Source: CBDFKJ01 sp965248805 (GTDB lineage: Bacteria; Pseudomonadota; Alphaproteobacteria; UBA6615). From it: 64,000 bases of DNA. Positions 34,662-42,837 of this stretch are shown here, piece after piece. The position numbers and the translations under genes are program-made. How positions within the stretch are numbered: the stretch's first letter is position 1; each line of letters starts with the position of its first letter. The notes beneath the pieces were generated by a model, which was given only the letters and a program-made list of their open reading frames with translations, had not been told where the DNA came from and did no database searches. The stretch lies in assembly GCA_965248805.1 (NCBI GenBank), contig CBDFKJ010000009.1:1798001-1862000 (forward strand), read 5' to 3'.

Positions 34662-35182
34662 GCCGCCTCCCTTTCCTCCGTGCCGTCCTCGAGCAGGGCG
34701 TCCACCAGCTTGTCGAGATCGTCCGCCGCCGCGGCGATCACGATCTCGTCGTCCACATCGATGATGCTGGCGCCGATGGTCGCGAGCTCGCGGCCGTCCA
34801 ACCGTTTGAGGGCGCCACGATCGAGGCTTTCCTTGACGCGCACGAGTTCGGCCTCACGCGCGGGCCAGCGCGCCCTGATACGGGCGATCACCTTGGCCTC
34901 GTCGGCGTATTCGATCCGGCCGGGCATCTTGCGGTAGCCCACCTTGATGCCTTCGATCGCACGGGTGCGCGGGCGCTCGAACAGGTGCGGCGCCACCGCG
35001 AGAGCTTGGCGCAAGGCGTCCCTGGCGGCCGAGGCCGCGGCCACCCGCGCCTTGAGGCCGCGCAGGCGACGGCGCACGGCGGCGCGTTGTTCGTCGCGGA
35101 TCGCTTCCGCGGTCTCTTCCAGCGCCTCGCGGGCATCGGCATAATCGCGGCACAAGTTGCCGATGCGCTCCAGCGTGCTCAT
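34658..35182 (-). CDS. gam: Host-nuclease inhibitor Gam (Ku-like)
   Basis: A 174-residue protein matching Mu Gam in its C-terminal two thirds: RTRAIEGIKVGYRKMPGRIE, YADEAKVIARIRARWPAREA, ELVRVKESLDRGALKRLDGR and ATIGASIIDVDDEIVI, with a coiled helical N-terminal half. Gam binds DNA ends and protects them from exonucleases; the family is homologous to Ku. Normal length. Coupled to genes on either side. Confidence 0.88.
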   Translation of the reverse strand: MSTLERIGNLCRDYADAREALEETAEAIRDEQRAAVRRRLRGLKARVAAASAARDALRQALAVAPHLFERPRTRAIEGIKVGYRKMPGRIEYADEAKVIARIRARWPAREAELVRVKESLDRGALKRLDGRELATIGASIIDVDDEIVIAAAADDLDKLVDALLEDGTEEREAA

Positions 35183-35814
35183 GCCGAACGTCCCTCCATC
35201 ATGGGCGAGACCCGCCCGTTCTCCCGCCGGCACGATTTGCACACCCGGTTGGCCGGCCCGGCGCTGTCAAACGCCTTGTTGCACTTGAGGCAGGTGCGGC
35301 GGGCGGGACCGTTCCTCACGCCACCGCCGGCGTTCCCGGGCACCGCCCGCAGCCGCTCGACGGCGCCGGCAAGATCGGCGTCGGAATCCGCAAGCTCCGT
35401 CGCGAGTGCATCGATGTCCGCCCCAAGCTGTTGCAGGCGCCGTATCCGGGCATCGACCGTGGCGCGCAGGGCTTGCGCCGCCGCATCCAGGGCCTCGCGG
35501 GCCGCGGGCCGCTGCACCCGGTGCTCGTCCGTCTGGTCGCGCAGCGCTCCGACGGCCGCCGCGAATGCCGCGTCGCCCGCCATCAGTTCCTCGACGCGGC
35601 GCACGGCGTGCATCACGGTGGTGTGGTCGCGGCCGCCGAAGGCGCGGCCGATCACGGGTAGCGAACAAGGCGTCATCTGCTTGGCGAGATACATCGCCAC
35701 CTGGCGCGGGCGCACCGTCTTCCAGGCCTTGCTGTCCGAGAACATCTCCGACAGGCCGATGCCGTAACGGTCCGCGACGCGGGCCTGGATCGCGGCAATG
35801 GTGAGAGCGCTCAT
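35179..35814 (-). CDS. DnaA-domain-IV protein with C-terminal zinc ribbon
   Basis: A 211-residue protein. Residues about 5-75 match the DNA-binding domain IV of DnaA: AIQARVADRYGIGLSEMFSD, VRPRQVAMYLAKQMTPCSLP, VIGRAFGGRDHTTVMHAVRR (the DnaA signature). There is no AAA+ domain. A long helical stretch follows, ending in a zinc-ribbon-like TCLKCNKAFDSAG...VCKSC with two CxxC pairs. It could bind DnaA boxes in the host origin or phage DNA and act as a decoy or transcription factor. Found in the early operon between B and Gam; coupled by four-base overlaps at both ends. Confidence 0.82.
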   Translation of the reverse strand: MSALTIAAIQARVADRYGIGLSEMFSDSKAWKTVRPRQVAMYLAKQMTPCSLPVIGRAFGGRDHTTVMHAVRRVEELMAGDAAFAAAVGALRDQTDEHRVQRPAAREALDAAAQALRATVDARIRRLQQLGADIDALATELADSDADLAGAVERLRAVPGNAGGGVRNGPARRTCLKCNKAFDSAGPANRVCKSCRRENGRVSPMMEGRSA

Positions 35815-36071
35815 GCCGCGTTGCCCGAAGGACTCCAGCCCGCGGGGCCGTTCCGCCGCGCACGCACGGGATCGAGCCGCAGCACGTTGTCCCGGCCCTC
35901 GACGACGCGCGCCGCGGCGGGCACCGTGTGGCGCTCCAGCTCGGCGGCCTGCAAGCTCGCCGAGGCAAGCTCGGCGCACCACACCGAGACCATGGCGGCC
36001 GAAAGCTGAACGCCGGTGTGCTCGTACTCGCTCAGTTGAGAGGCCAGGGCGGAGAGATCGTCGCTCAGCAT
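35811..36071 (-). CDS. Hypothetical small phage protein
   Basis: An 86-residue protein: MLSDDLSALASQLSEYEHTG, VQLSAAMVSVWCAELASASL and QAAELERHTVPAAARVVEGR. Starts at the stop of ATPase B and overlaps the DnaA-domain gene. Mostly helical in its first half; function unknown. Confidence 0.6.
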   Translation of the reverse strand: MLSDDLSALASQLSEYEHTGVQLSAAMVSVWCAELASASLQAAELERHTVPAAARVVEGRDNVLRLDPVRARRNGPAGWSPSGNAA

Positions 36072-37051
36072 CAGGCCGCCTCCGCCGCGGCCGCGAGGTC
36101 GCCGGCCTCGATGCGCCCGTGGCCCGCGGCGCGCGCCAGCACCCAGGCGCGCGCGAACAATCGCCGCAGCGCGTGCAGCCCGCCGGCGCCGCGCGCGGCC
36201 GCGATAAGATGCTTCCTTTCCGCCTTGGCCGGCGCGCGGCCGAGCACGCCGCGGGCCAGCTCGAGCACGTCCGCCTCGGCGGCGAGGCCCAGCGGGAGGC
36301 GAATGCCGACGCGCCCGACGATCTGATCGCAGCGCCGCGAGCTGGCGAGCGCCGCCCATAGCTCGTCGCCGCCGATCATCGCCAGGCCGCAACCGGCGAG
36401 GTCGCGGATGCAGCGCAGCTCGTCCAGCAGGCGCGGGCCCAGATGGTGCGCCTCGTCGACCACAAGCAGTGCGCCCCGGTTCTCCAGCCGCGACACGATG
36501 GCGGTCTCGGCGGCGAGCGCCGACGGATGCTCGGCCCCGGCGCCGACCGCGTGCGCAACGCGCCCGAGCAGGCCGGCCAGGGTCACCACGGCGTCGGTGA
36601 CACTCAGCCGGTAGGCCGCGGTACGACCGGTGCAATAACGCGCCGCCGCCCAACTCTTGCCGCAGCCCGAGCGGCCGTGGACCAGCACCACGTCTCCCGT
36701 CGCCTGGGCATGCCCGAGCGCCGCCTCGATTTCCTCGGTGACACCGAGGCCGACATGGCGGTCGAGGCCGGCCGCGGCCATGTCGCGCCGCGCCGCTTCG
36801 GCGCGTGTTTGCAACCAGGTCGCCACCCGTGCCGTCACCGCCGGCACATCGCCCTTCTCGTAGACGCCGCGCAGCCACTTGCTGAGCGTGGCGTTTGACG
36901 CGCCGCGCCCCATCTCGTGCGCGGCCTGGGCGATCGACAGGCCTGCCGCGTCCAGCTCGGCGCGGCAGGCCGCGACAGTCGCTTCGTAGTCGTCGGCCGA
37001 TGCCGCGGCCCGGCCGGCGCCGGGAAACGCCGCGATGGTCGAATCGTTCAT
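36071..37051 (-). CDS. Mu B-like AAA ATPase, transposition target protein
   Basis: A 326-residue protein: an N-terminal HTH-like region (IAQAAHEMGRGASNATLSKW) followed by an AAA domain with Walker A VLVHGRSGCGKSWAAARY (about 123-140), Walker B GALLVVDEAHHLGPRLLDEL and sensor segment CGLAMIGGDELWAALA. In Mu, B binds target DNA, gives target immunity and activates transposase A. The ATG overlaps the transposase stop. Intact. Confidence 0.9.
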   Translation of the reverse strand: MNDSTIAAFPGAGRAAASADDYEATVAACRAELDAAGLSIAQAAHEMGRGASNATLSKWLRGVYEKGDVPAVTARVATWLQTRAEAARRDMAAAGLDRHVGLGVTEEIEAALGHAQATGDVVLVHGRSGCGKSWAAARYCTGRTAAYRLSVTDAVVTLAGLLGRVAHAVGAGAEHPSALAAETAIVSRLENRGALLVVDEAHHLGPRLLDELRCIRDLAGCGLAMIGGDELWAALASSRRCDQIVGRVGIRLPLGLAAEADVLELARGVLGRAPAKAERKHLIAAARGAGGLHALRRLFARAWVLARAAGHGRIEAGDLAAAAEAA

Positions 37052-39085
37052 CGATCGTCCTCCTCCATTTGCTGGACCGTCTTCAATGCCGCCATGAACG
37101 CGCTGCGCCGGCGCGGCGTTAAGAGCGGAGACGCGTTCCGGCGCGGGCCGTCCGATGGCGGACGAAAGCCCATGCGGCGAAGCGCGCCGATCAGGCGCTT
37201 GATCTCACCCGCGCTCATGCCACCGAGTGAGTGTTTTCCCGTGACACGGCGTTGCAGCGCACGCCTCGCCTCTTCGTCCAGGCCGAGCGCGTTGCAGCCG
37301 GCGTAAACCAGCCGGATCATCCCCTGGGACGGCGCTTCCGGCAGATGCGGGCCGGTCACCAGCCGCACCGCTACCGGCTCGGCCACGGGCGGCGGTTGCG
37401 GCGGTCCGGCGGCGGCGAGGCCGTCGAGCAGCGCATCCATGTCACGCCGCGCCGCCACCGCCTTCCTGTTGGCGCGGTCCATTTGACGGCGGGCCCGCTC
37501 GTGCCTGCCAACGTCGGCGTGATCCGCAAATCCGACCGGCAACAGGCAGGCGGCCTCGTACAGCCAGCGGCCCTCCCGGTCGTAGACCAGACAAGGCCCG
37601 TGCAGATTGTCCGGATCGAATCGCGCCACCAGCACCTCGCCGGCGTGCTCGACCAGCACGGGGTCGTGATAGCGGTTGGGCGGCCGGTGAGGCACTCGCC
37701 CCGCATTCAAGTGGAAGGCGCCGTCTCGGCCGACCTTCACCGGCTCGGCCGAGAGCATCAGGACGCGCGCTTGTGCATCGCTGATCTTGCGTACGACGGT
37801 GCCGGCCATCGCCCCGGCCCAGGCATCGTCGAAAGATTGGCCGGCCGCGATCTCCGTGCGCCGGCCCCGGTGGGCGTTGTGCGCGATCACGCATTCCGTC
37901 ACCACGCCGATGAAGATCTGCCAGGGCGCGGCCTTGCTGCGGTGGGTCTCCGGCCGGTCGCTGGTCGAGCGCCCGGTGGCGGAGCCGGCAAGGCGGGGAT
38001 GGGTGTCGATCTTCGCACACAAGTCGCGGAACGCGCGCTCGACCGGCTTGGCGCGGCCCCCGGCCAACCCCGCGGCCGCCGTCGTCCAGGTCCACCGAGG
38101 TGGTGGCGTAACCGATCCCGAGCAGCTTGAGGACGCCCGGCAGCTCGGCGTCCAAGGGGCTCTTGGCGGCGCGGTTGCGCTTGCGCGCCTTCTGCCCGCC
38201 GGTGATAGCCTTGGCGCTGGCCGCCCGGGTGTTGTCGAGCACCACCTTGCCCGGTAGGCCGCAGGTGGTGATGACCTTGTGCAGCGAGGTGCGGATCAGC
38301 GCCGCCGATTCCGTCTCGCCGGACGCCCAGGCCAGGATGCGCCGCGTGTAGACGTCCTGCCAGTACCAGACCGTCGGCCGGCCCTCGTTGCCCGATGGCA
38401 GCATCACCCAACAATCGTGGATCTTGCCGTCGCCGTTCATGATCGCCAGCGGATAGAGCCCGGCCACGGTACGGCTGACGTGCGGCACCAGGTCCATGGC
38501 GGCGATGGCTCCGTCGCGGGCGCGCACGATCTCGCGCCTCGGGATCTCGCGGTCGAGGCGGCGCAGGGACGCCTTGTAGGGCGGTACGGCCCAGCCATGG
38601 TGCTTGGCAATGCGCCCGGCCCGGCCCCAACTCGCCGTCGCTTCGGGTCGCTCGGGGCGGAGATAATCGGTCAGGAAGTGCGCCCACAGCGCCTCCGCCC
38701 CCGGGCCCGACCAATCGCGCCGGGGCCGGCCCTCGCGCGGCGCGTCCAGCAGCGCCGCCGCACGCGCCTCGGAAGCAATTCCCCGCAACCGGCGGCGCCA
38801 GCCGGTAAGGGCGGAAGCCGAAACACCGGTCTCCACGGCGGCGATCGCGTCGGCCTCGGTGCGCGAGAGCCCCGCGGCCTTTCCCGCATCCGAACGCTCC
38901 ACCGCCGCGAGGCGCCCGAGCGCACGCGCGCGTTGGCTGTCCGTGGCGCGATCCCATGTGGTGGGAATCGAGTTTTCCGGGGCCGTGCACGGCCCCTGCA
39001 ACGCCGCTTCATCGTCGTTGCAAGGGACGAAATCGGACGCCGCAGGAACCGAGTTCGGCGTGCGGCATCGCGCGAGCACCGTCAT
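37048..39085 (-). pseudogene. Mu A-like transposase, frameshifted at a C/G run; GemA-like C terminus
   Basis: Frame 1 (from ATG 39085) carries the helical N-terminal region and the RNase H-like core: PLAIMNGDGKIHDCWVML (first Asp), GLPGKVVLDNTRAASAK (second Asp). The frame is lost at a five-base C run (38057-38061; G on the coding strand). With four bases it would read GRGVGRGRAKPVERAFRDL, which restores the catalytic Glu and the rest in frame 2 (about 340 further residues: the beta-barrel, then GMIRLVYAGCNALGLDEEAR and RALQRRVTGKHSLGGMSAGE, a GemA-like domain). As given, the protein lacks its catalytic Glu. True decay, slippage or sequencing error are all possible. Confidence 0.88.
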
Positions 39086-39579
39086 CACGCCGCCCTGTCG
39101 ATGGCCGCGACCGCCGCCTCGATCCGGTCGACGGCGGCATTGACGCTCTCGACGAGCGCTCCGGTCTCCGCGCGAAGGGCCCGGGCGAGACCCCGCCGGG
39201 CGTTGCCGTGCAGGCGGTCGAGTACCGGCGCACCGGCGAGTTCTTCGGCAACGGACGCGATGCGCCGCGCCGCGTCGCGGGCCACGCGGCGCTCGGCCTT
39301 AGTCCGCGAGACGGCCTGGGCCGTCACGTCACGGGGTTCGTCCTCCGTGGCGGCGAGCCGGCGTTTGAGCTCGACGATCTCGCGGCGCTGGCGCGCGACG
39401 GTTCCCTCGAGGCTCACCTCGCGCACTGCGTCGCGCATTTGCGCCCGCGTCCAAACCTCGGCGGCGGCCGCCTCGAGCAGGCGCTCGCGCGCCGCCTCGG
39501 GCAGGCGCGCGACTTCCAGGTGATGCGAAAATGTCAGTGAGTTCCGCCGGCGGAACTCTGGGTAAACCTTTGCCAGCAA
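39085..39579 (-). CDS. ParB-like/phage helical DNA-binding protein, 5' end damaged
   Basis: A frame of about 164 residues: LAKVYPEFRRRNSLTFSHHLEVA resembles the middle of phage proteins carrying PNLSFSHHxAVAALP motifs. It continues with ERLLEAAAAEVWTRAQMRDA and a coiled segment REIVELKRRLAATEDE. The beginning is missing: upstream, the sequence switches to another gene fragment in a different frame. The stop overlaps the transposase ATG (TGATG). Function unknown; likely early DNA-binding. Confidence 0.55.
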   Translation of the reverse strand: MLAKVYPEFRRRNSLTFSHHLEVARLPEAARERLLEAAAAEVWTRAQMRDAVREVSLEGTVARQRREIVELKRRLAATEDEPRDVTAQAVSRTKAERRVARDAARRIASVAEELAGAPVLDRLHGNARRGLARALRAETGALVESVNAAVDRIEAAVAAIDRAA

Positions 39580-39610
39580 ACGAAAGTCGCTGATTTTTCC
39601 CGGTGATATT

Positions 39611-39688
39611 CCAGTGCTCGGCGCCGTCGCGCAGCACCGCGTGGACGCGCCGGAGGCGGGGCGACCGAGTAAAGTGGGCCGCGTGCAT
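39611..39688 (-). pseudogene. N-terminal fragment of a phage winged-helix-like protein
   Basis: The frame MHAAHFTRSPRLRRVHAVLRDG AEH resembles the start of small phage proteins in which such a block is followed by a helix with CAVNSC. Here it breaks off after about 25 residues and continues into the sequence before the ParB-like frame. A deletion appears to have joined the two genes. Confidence 0.4.
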
Positions 39689-39703
39689 CACGTGGCGGAG
39701 GCG

Positions 39704-39928
39704 ATGGATATCGCGATGGCGCCCGCGGGTGTCGTGTGCGTCCTCCTGGAGCGGCACAAACAGATGCTCGTCGTGGCCATGGCGAACGAGGCCGCAGGCA
39801 ACCCGGTCACCTATCTGCCCTCCGGGCTCTCGCCGGAGCAGAAATGCATCGCATTAGCTCTGCTGTTCCTGCGCGGAATGACGCTCCCGTGGCCACCAGG
39901 CGGTCCATACGCCGACGAACCACACTGA
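39704..39928 (+). CDS. Hypothetical phage protein
   Basis: A 74-residue frame: MDIAMAPAGVVCVLLERHKQ, MLVVAMANEAAGNPVTYLPS, GLSPEQKCIALALLFLRGMT. It has an upstream GGAGG. Composition is protein-like, but it runs against the surrounding leftward operon. The opposite strand also carries a frame (MMGDWATLWDAQRRNATAVA...) coupled to the upstream stop. Only one of the two is likely to be real, and I cannot settle which. Confidence 0.4.
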   Translation: MDIAMAPAGVVCVLLERHKQMLVVAMANEAAGNPVTYLPSGLSPEQKCIALALLFLRGMTLPWPPGGPYADEPH

Positions 39929-40002
39929 GGCGGCGCGGCGGAACCCGTTTTGCAACCGCTGTCGCGTTCCGCCGTTGGGCATCCCAAAGCGTCGCCCAAT
40001 CC

Positions 40003-40093
40003 CCCATCACGCCGCCCTCCAGCGGCGTGGCTTCGGCGGACCGGCCTTCGCTTTATCAGTCGATGAGGGTACAGGCCGCGGGATGTTCGACGG
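40003..40093. repeat. Direct repeat, copy 1, left of the membrane-protein insert
   Basis: An imperfect copy of about 90 bases matching 40577-40667. Shared blocks include catcacgccgccctcc, gtggcttcggcgg and gatgttcga/gaatgttcga. On the minus strand both copies encode the same C-terminal peptide type (SNIPRP, PSSTD, PPKPRR, RAA, stop). Confidence 0.75.
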
Positions 40094-40176
40094 CCATTCG
40101 AGAACCAACGGCCCGTCTTTGGAGAGGAACCGAGAAGGCGCGGAAGAGAGAGAACCTTCAGAAGTTGGTCGAATTG

Positions 40177-40566
40177 ATGGATGAGAGCAACCAAGCCGAG
40201 ATGACTTGGCTTCGGCAGCTCCTGACACTGGCGGCCGGCGCCCTGGCGTTGCTGGCGGGACTTGGGCCGGAGGTCCCACCCGAGGGCCCGGCCCGGTATT
40301 TTCTGGCAGCGACGTGGACGTGTTTGGGATTAGGGATAACAAGCGGAGCCGCCGCAACGTACCTGCCGGCGAGTCGCGCAAGAGATCTCGCAGATCGCTT
40401 TCGCGAAGAGCTACAGCATAGCCTCCAGGATCAAACGCCAATGACGCCAGTCGTCGCGCCACCGAACAAGCTGCTCTCACGGTGCAAACCGTTGATGATC
40501 GTTTCATTGCTGACCGCCGTGGCCTGCCTGACGGCTTACGCGGTCATTGCCACGCTCGGCTCTTGA
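40177..40566 (+). CDS. Hypothetical membrane protein between direct repeats (possible moron)
   Basis: A 129-residue protein: short polar N terminus (MDESNQAEMTWLRQLLTL), then membrane segments LTLAAGALALLAGL, YFLAATWTCLGLGITSGAAA, a charged amphipathic stretch (RARDLADRFREELQHSLQDQ), and a C-terminal segment MIVSLLTAVACLTAYAVIAT. An in-frame ATG at 40063 would extend it by 38 residues into the repeat. It is on the strand opposite the surrounding operon and flanked by direct repeats, so it looks inserted. Function unknown; superinfection exclusion or defence would fit, but this is only a suggestion. Confidence 0.6.
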   Translation: MDESNQAEMTWLRQLLTLAAGALALLAGLGPEVPPEGPARYFLAATWTCLGLGITSGAAATYLPASRARDLADRFREELQHSLQDQTPMTPVVAPPNKLLSRCKPLMIVSLLTAVACLTAYAVIATLGS

Positions 40567-40576
40567 ACGCCCACCC

Positions 40577-40667
40577 ATCACGCCGCCCTCCTGCGCCGTG
40601 GCTTCGGCGGGTCAGCCTTCTCCCCATCGGTCGATGACGGCGCCGGCCGCGGAATGTTCGAAGGCCT
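40577..40667. repeat. Direct repeat, copy 2, right of the membrane-protein insert
   Basis: Matches 40003-40093 at most positions. On the minus strand it begins with ATG overlapping the HNH gene stop and codes for about 30 residues ending PPKPRRRRAA. This may be the original locus, with copy 1 displaced by the insert. Confidence 0.7.
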
Positions 40668-41071
40668 CATCGCATACGCCCTTCCCTGCCGTCGCGCGGC
40701 ACCACCGCGCCGCTTACCTTGCGGACCCACCAGGGCGAGGTGAGCGAGCCCCCGCGCTTCGGCTCATCGATACCGAGCCGCCTGGCGCGCAGGCGCTTCA
40801 CCTTCGCGATGGTCGAAAGATCGCCATATCGCCGCCGGTCGCGCCGGCGGCCGAAGGTCTTGAGCCGGTGACAATCCGCATGGGTGGGATAGGCGTTCGG
40901 ACCGTCATCGTCGTCCCCGCCCAAAGCCAGCGGCGCTGCGTGGTCGACATCCCACCGCCGGTCGTCCTCGATCAACTCGTGGCACCAGCCGCACACGCCG
41001 TCGTGAGCCTCGAAGATCCGCCTACGGCGGGCCGGCGTCATGGCGCGGCGCTTGGTGCGAACCATCGCCAT
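40667..41071 (-). CDS. HNH endonuclease
   Basis: A 134-residue protein with a classic HNH fold: FEAHDGVCGWCHELIEDDRR (first CxxC), WDVDHAAPLALGGDDDDGPN (catalytic DH) and AYPTHADCHRLKTFGRR (second motif). Similar proteins occur early in many phages; roles include packaging cleavage or homing. The ATG is coupled to the upstream HTH gene (TGATG). Confidence 0.85.
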   Translation of the reverse strand: MAMVRTKRRAMTPARRRRIFEAHDGVCGWCHELIEDDRRWDVDHAAPLALGGDDDDGPNAYPTHADCHRLKTFGRRRDRRRYGDLSTIAKVKRLRARRLGIDEPKRGGSLTSPWWVRKVSGAVVPRDGREGRMR

Positions 41072-41238
41072 CAGGCGGCCTCCTCGCGCTCGCTCGACCG
41101 CTTCAGAAGGGCCTGAGCAGCGCGGACGAAGACATCGCGTACGGGCTGATCGCCACGCTCCCAGCGCATGATCGTCGTCTGGTGGACGCCCAAGGCGCCT
41201 GCCATTTGCTGCTGCGTCAGGCCTAGCCGAGCACGCAC
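41071..41238 (-). CDS. Small Cro/Ner-like HTH regulator
   Basis: A 55-residue frame from GTG: VRARLGLTQQQMAGALGVHQ, TTIMRWERGDQPVRDVFVRA. This is a typical XRE helix-turn-helix. No ATG is available upstream in frame; the frame can be read upstream to about 41270, so a non-canonical start is possible. It is the first gene of the leftward early operon, divergent from the S24 repressor, as expected for a Ner/Cro antagonist in a lysis-lysogeny switch. Confidence 0.75.
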   Translation of the reverse strand: MRARLGLTQQQMAGALGVHQTTIMRWERGDQPVRDVFVRAAQALLKRSSEREEAA

Positions 41239-41344
41239 TCGCCCAATGATTCGAGATCGTTCAGTCTTATCCTTGCGTATTGCATAGATCGCGTTTCCAC
41301 AAAGTCAATGCGAAACGCATAGAAAAAGCTGCTATGCATCACGC
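41239..41344. promoter_or_regulatory. Divergent control region of the Mu-like prophage
   Basis: A gap of about 105 bases between the repressor and Cro/Ner-like genes. Visible are an inverted repeat atgcgaaacgcat (41308-41320) and related half-sites (ttgcatagatcgcg, gctatgcatcacgcatg). A leftward promoter candidate has TTGACT (complement of 41303-41308) and TATGCA (complement of 41281-41286) with 16-base spacing. The palindrome overlaps the leftward -35, consistent with repressor operators. Confidence 0.6.
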
Positions 41345-42328
41345 ATGACAATCAACGAGCGCCTCAGATCATCTCGCCGACAAGCCGGGTTCGCGAGTGC
41401 GGCAGCTGCGGCGAAGGCGTTCGGATGGCCAAGCGGAACCTATTCTTGCCACGAAAACGGTCACAGAGGCATCAAGGTGGATGTAGCCGAGCGGTACGCA
41501 CGTGCGTTTAGAGTTGATCCGACGTGGTTGCTAAGAGGCGACGCCGGGATCACCAGGGATCTCACGGAGGCCGCTCGTCAGGTCAATGCGTTACGCGAGA
41601 AGCCACACCCTTTCGTGACGGCTCTTGAGGAAGTCGTGAGGGAGATCGAGGCGGGGAAGATTCCGCGCGTCAACCCTATGGTGAAGGCGATCGAGGCCGT
41701 CGCTCGGGAAGTCGCGGAAATCAGGCCACGGTCGTATCTGCGTGCGGAAGTTGAGGCTGTTTTGGATCAGTCTCCTTCAATGGCGAGAGCCGTACCTGCG
41801 AACGACCTCGAGGAGGCGGGTGCACTGGCGGTAGTGGCTACGGGCGAAGGCGATGACGTTCCGGGCGCGCGCCGGATCGACATCGTGGAGTACGAGGCGG
41901 CGGCCGGCGGCGGGGCGGAGGCGACGGAGGAGCAGGTGGTGGGCACGCTGACCTTCCGCCGCAACTGGCTCGACCGCCACGGCCTCGATGCGACGCAGTG
42001 CACGGTGATCGCGGTTCGGGGGGAGTCGATGGAGCCGACCTTGTGGGAGGGCGCCAGCATTCTGGTCAACCGCGGCCAGACGGAATGGCGGCGGGGGCGG
42101 ATCTTCGTCTTCCGCACCTCCGACGGGCTGGTGGTCAAGCGGGCCGGCGAGGACGAGGCCGGCGAGCGGGTCCTGGTGAGCGACAACCCGGCGCACCGCA
42201 TGACCCCGTGCCCCGACGATGCGGAGATCATCGGCCAAGTGGCATGGACGGCGCGGACGCTAATTGGTGATGATATGCGGCTGTCTCGGAGAACGCGTCT
42301 CATTTCAAGCAATGGAGAGCACCAATGA
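41345..42328 (+). CDS. C1/LexA-like phage repressor (XRE HTH + S24 peptidase)
   Basis: A 327-residue protein: N-terminal HTH (TINERLRSSRRQAGFASAAA, AKAFGWPSGTYSCHENGHRG), a helical linker, and a C-terminal S24 domain with the catalytic serine in VRGESMEPTLWEGASILVNR (about residue 227) and lysine in SDGLVVKRAGEDE (about 264). An Ala-Gly near residue 183 could be the self-cleavage site. It should maintain lysogeny and be inactivated by RecA after DNA damage. No clear ribosome binding site before the ATG; translation may be leaderless. Overlaps the next gene by ATGA. Confidence 0.9.
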   Translation: MTINERLRSSRRQAGFASAAAAAKAFGWPSGTYSCHENGHRGIKVDVAERYARAFRVDPTWLLRGDAGITRDLTEAARQVNALREKPHPFVTALEEVVREIEAGKIPRVNPMVKAIEAVAREVAEIRPRSYLRAEVEAVLDQSPSMARAVPANDLEEAGALAVVATGEGDDVPGARRIDIVEYEAAAGGGAEATEEQVVGTLTFRRNWLDRHGLDATQCTVIAVRGESMEPTLWEGASILVNRGQTEWRRGRIFVFRTSDGLVVKRAGEDEAGERVLVSDNPAHRMTPCPDDAEIIGQVAWTARTLIGDDMRLSRRTRLISSNGEHQ

Positions 42329-42652
42329 AGGATGGCCTGTACAATATTGAATTCGCAACGCATCTAGGGTCGGGTGCTGGTGTCGTCGTGCTTCGGGACG
42401 GGAAGATCCGAGGTGGCGACAGCAGCATGTACTATGTAGGCGATTACAGTTTGGACGGTGATGCCGTCCGCGCCAGCGTTTCCGTGTCGCGGCGGCATAA
42501 CTCACGGCGCGATATCGGTGCTGGGGAGAGATCACGCAACCTTGACCCTGGAGGGGGCCTCCACGCCCGATTCCGCGCAGTTGAAGGCAGCAGTTGATAA
42601 CGACCCGCTCAGTTTGTCTTTTCAGGTTCGCCTGACGCGGCTTTCGGATTGA
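42325..42652 (+). pseudogene. GrlR-like regulatory protein, frameshifted
   Basis: The first frame reads MKDGLYNIEFATHLGSGAGV, VVLRDGKIRGGDSSMYYVGD and YSLDGDAVRASVSVSRR, a GrlR-type (negative regulator of GrlA) eight-stranded fold. After about residue 60 the continuing GRDHATLTLEGASTP DSAQ and SLSFQVRLTRLSD is in another frame. Total length 328 bases is one base over a multiple of three, consistent with a one-base insertion near 42500. Coupled to the repressor, so probably part of the prophage control cassette. Confidence 0.75.
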
Positions 42653-42755
42653 GGGGCGCTCGGCCGGTTTGGTTTTCCAGCAATTCGCACAGCCGATCGA
42701 TGGCGTCGATGAGCCGGTCCACCTTCCCTTTGGCCTGTTCTCGCGATTCGCACAT
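42609..42755 (-). CDS. Small phage protein, paralogue of the 43.5-kb gene
   Basis: A 48-residue frame MCESREQAKGKVDRLIDAID, RLCELLENQTGRAPLNPKAA. A close relative is encoded (with a frameshift) at 43288-43655, showing the same MCESR...GKVD and IDAIDRLCELLE blocks. Helical; function unknown. It overlaps the 3' end of the GrlR-like gene on the other strand. Confidence 0.5.
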   Translation of the reverse strand: MCESREQAKGKVDRLIDAIDRLCELLENQTGRAPLNPKAASGEPEKTN

Positions 42756-42813
42756 GGAGACCTCGTGGGTTGACTGAAGCCGCATCGTTATCGATCCGGC
42801 GCCGTCCGTGCAG

Positions 42814-42827
42814 CGGACCATGGTCCG
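42814..42827. promoter_or_regulatory. Palindromic site 2 (CGGACCATGGTCCG)
   Basis: A perfect 14-base palindrome, preceded by gtgcag as at the other sites. It lies 10 bases before the ATG of the 42838 gene, so a binding protein could control its transcription or translation. Confidence 0.6.
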
Positions 42828-42837
42828 GGTGGTGCGA

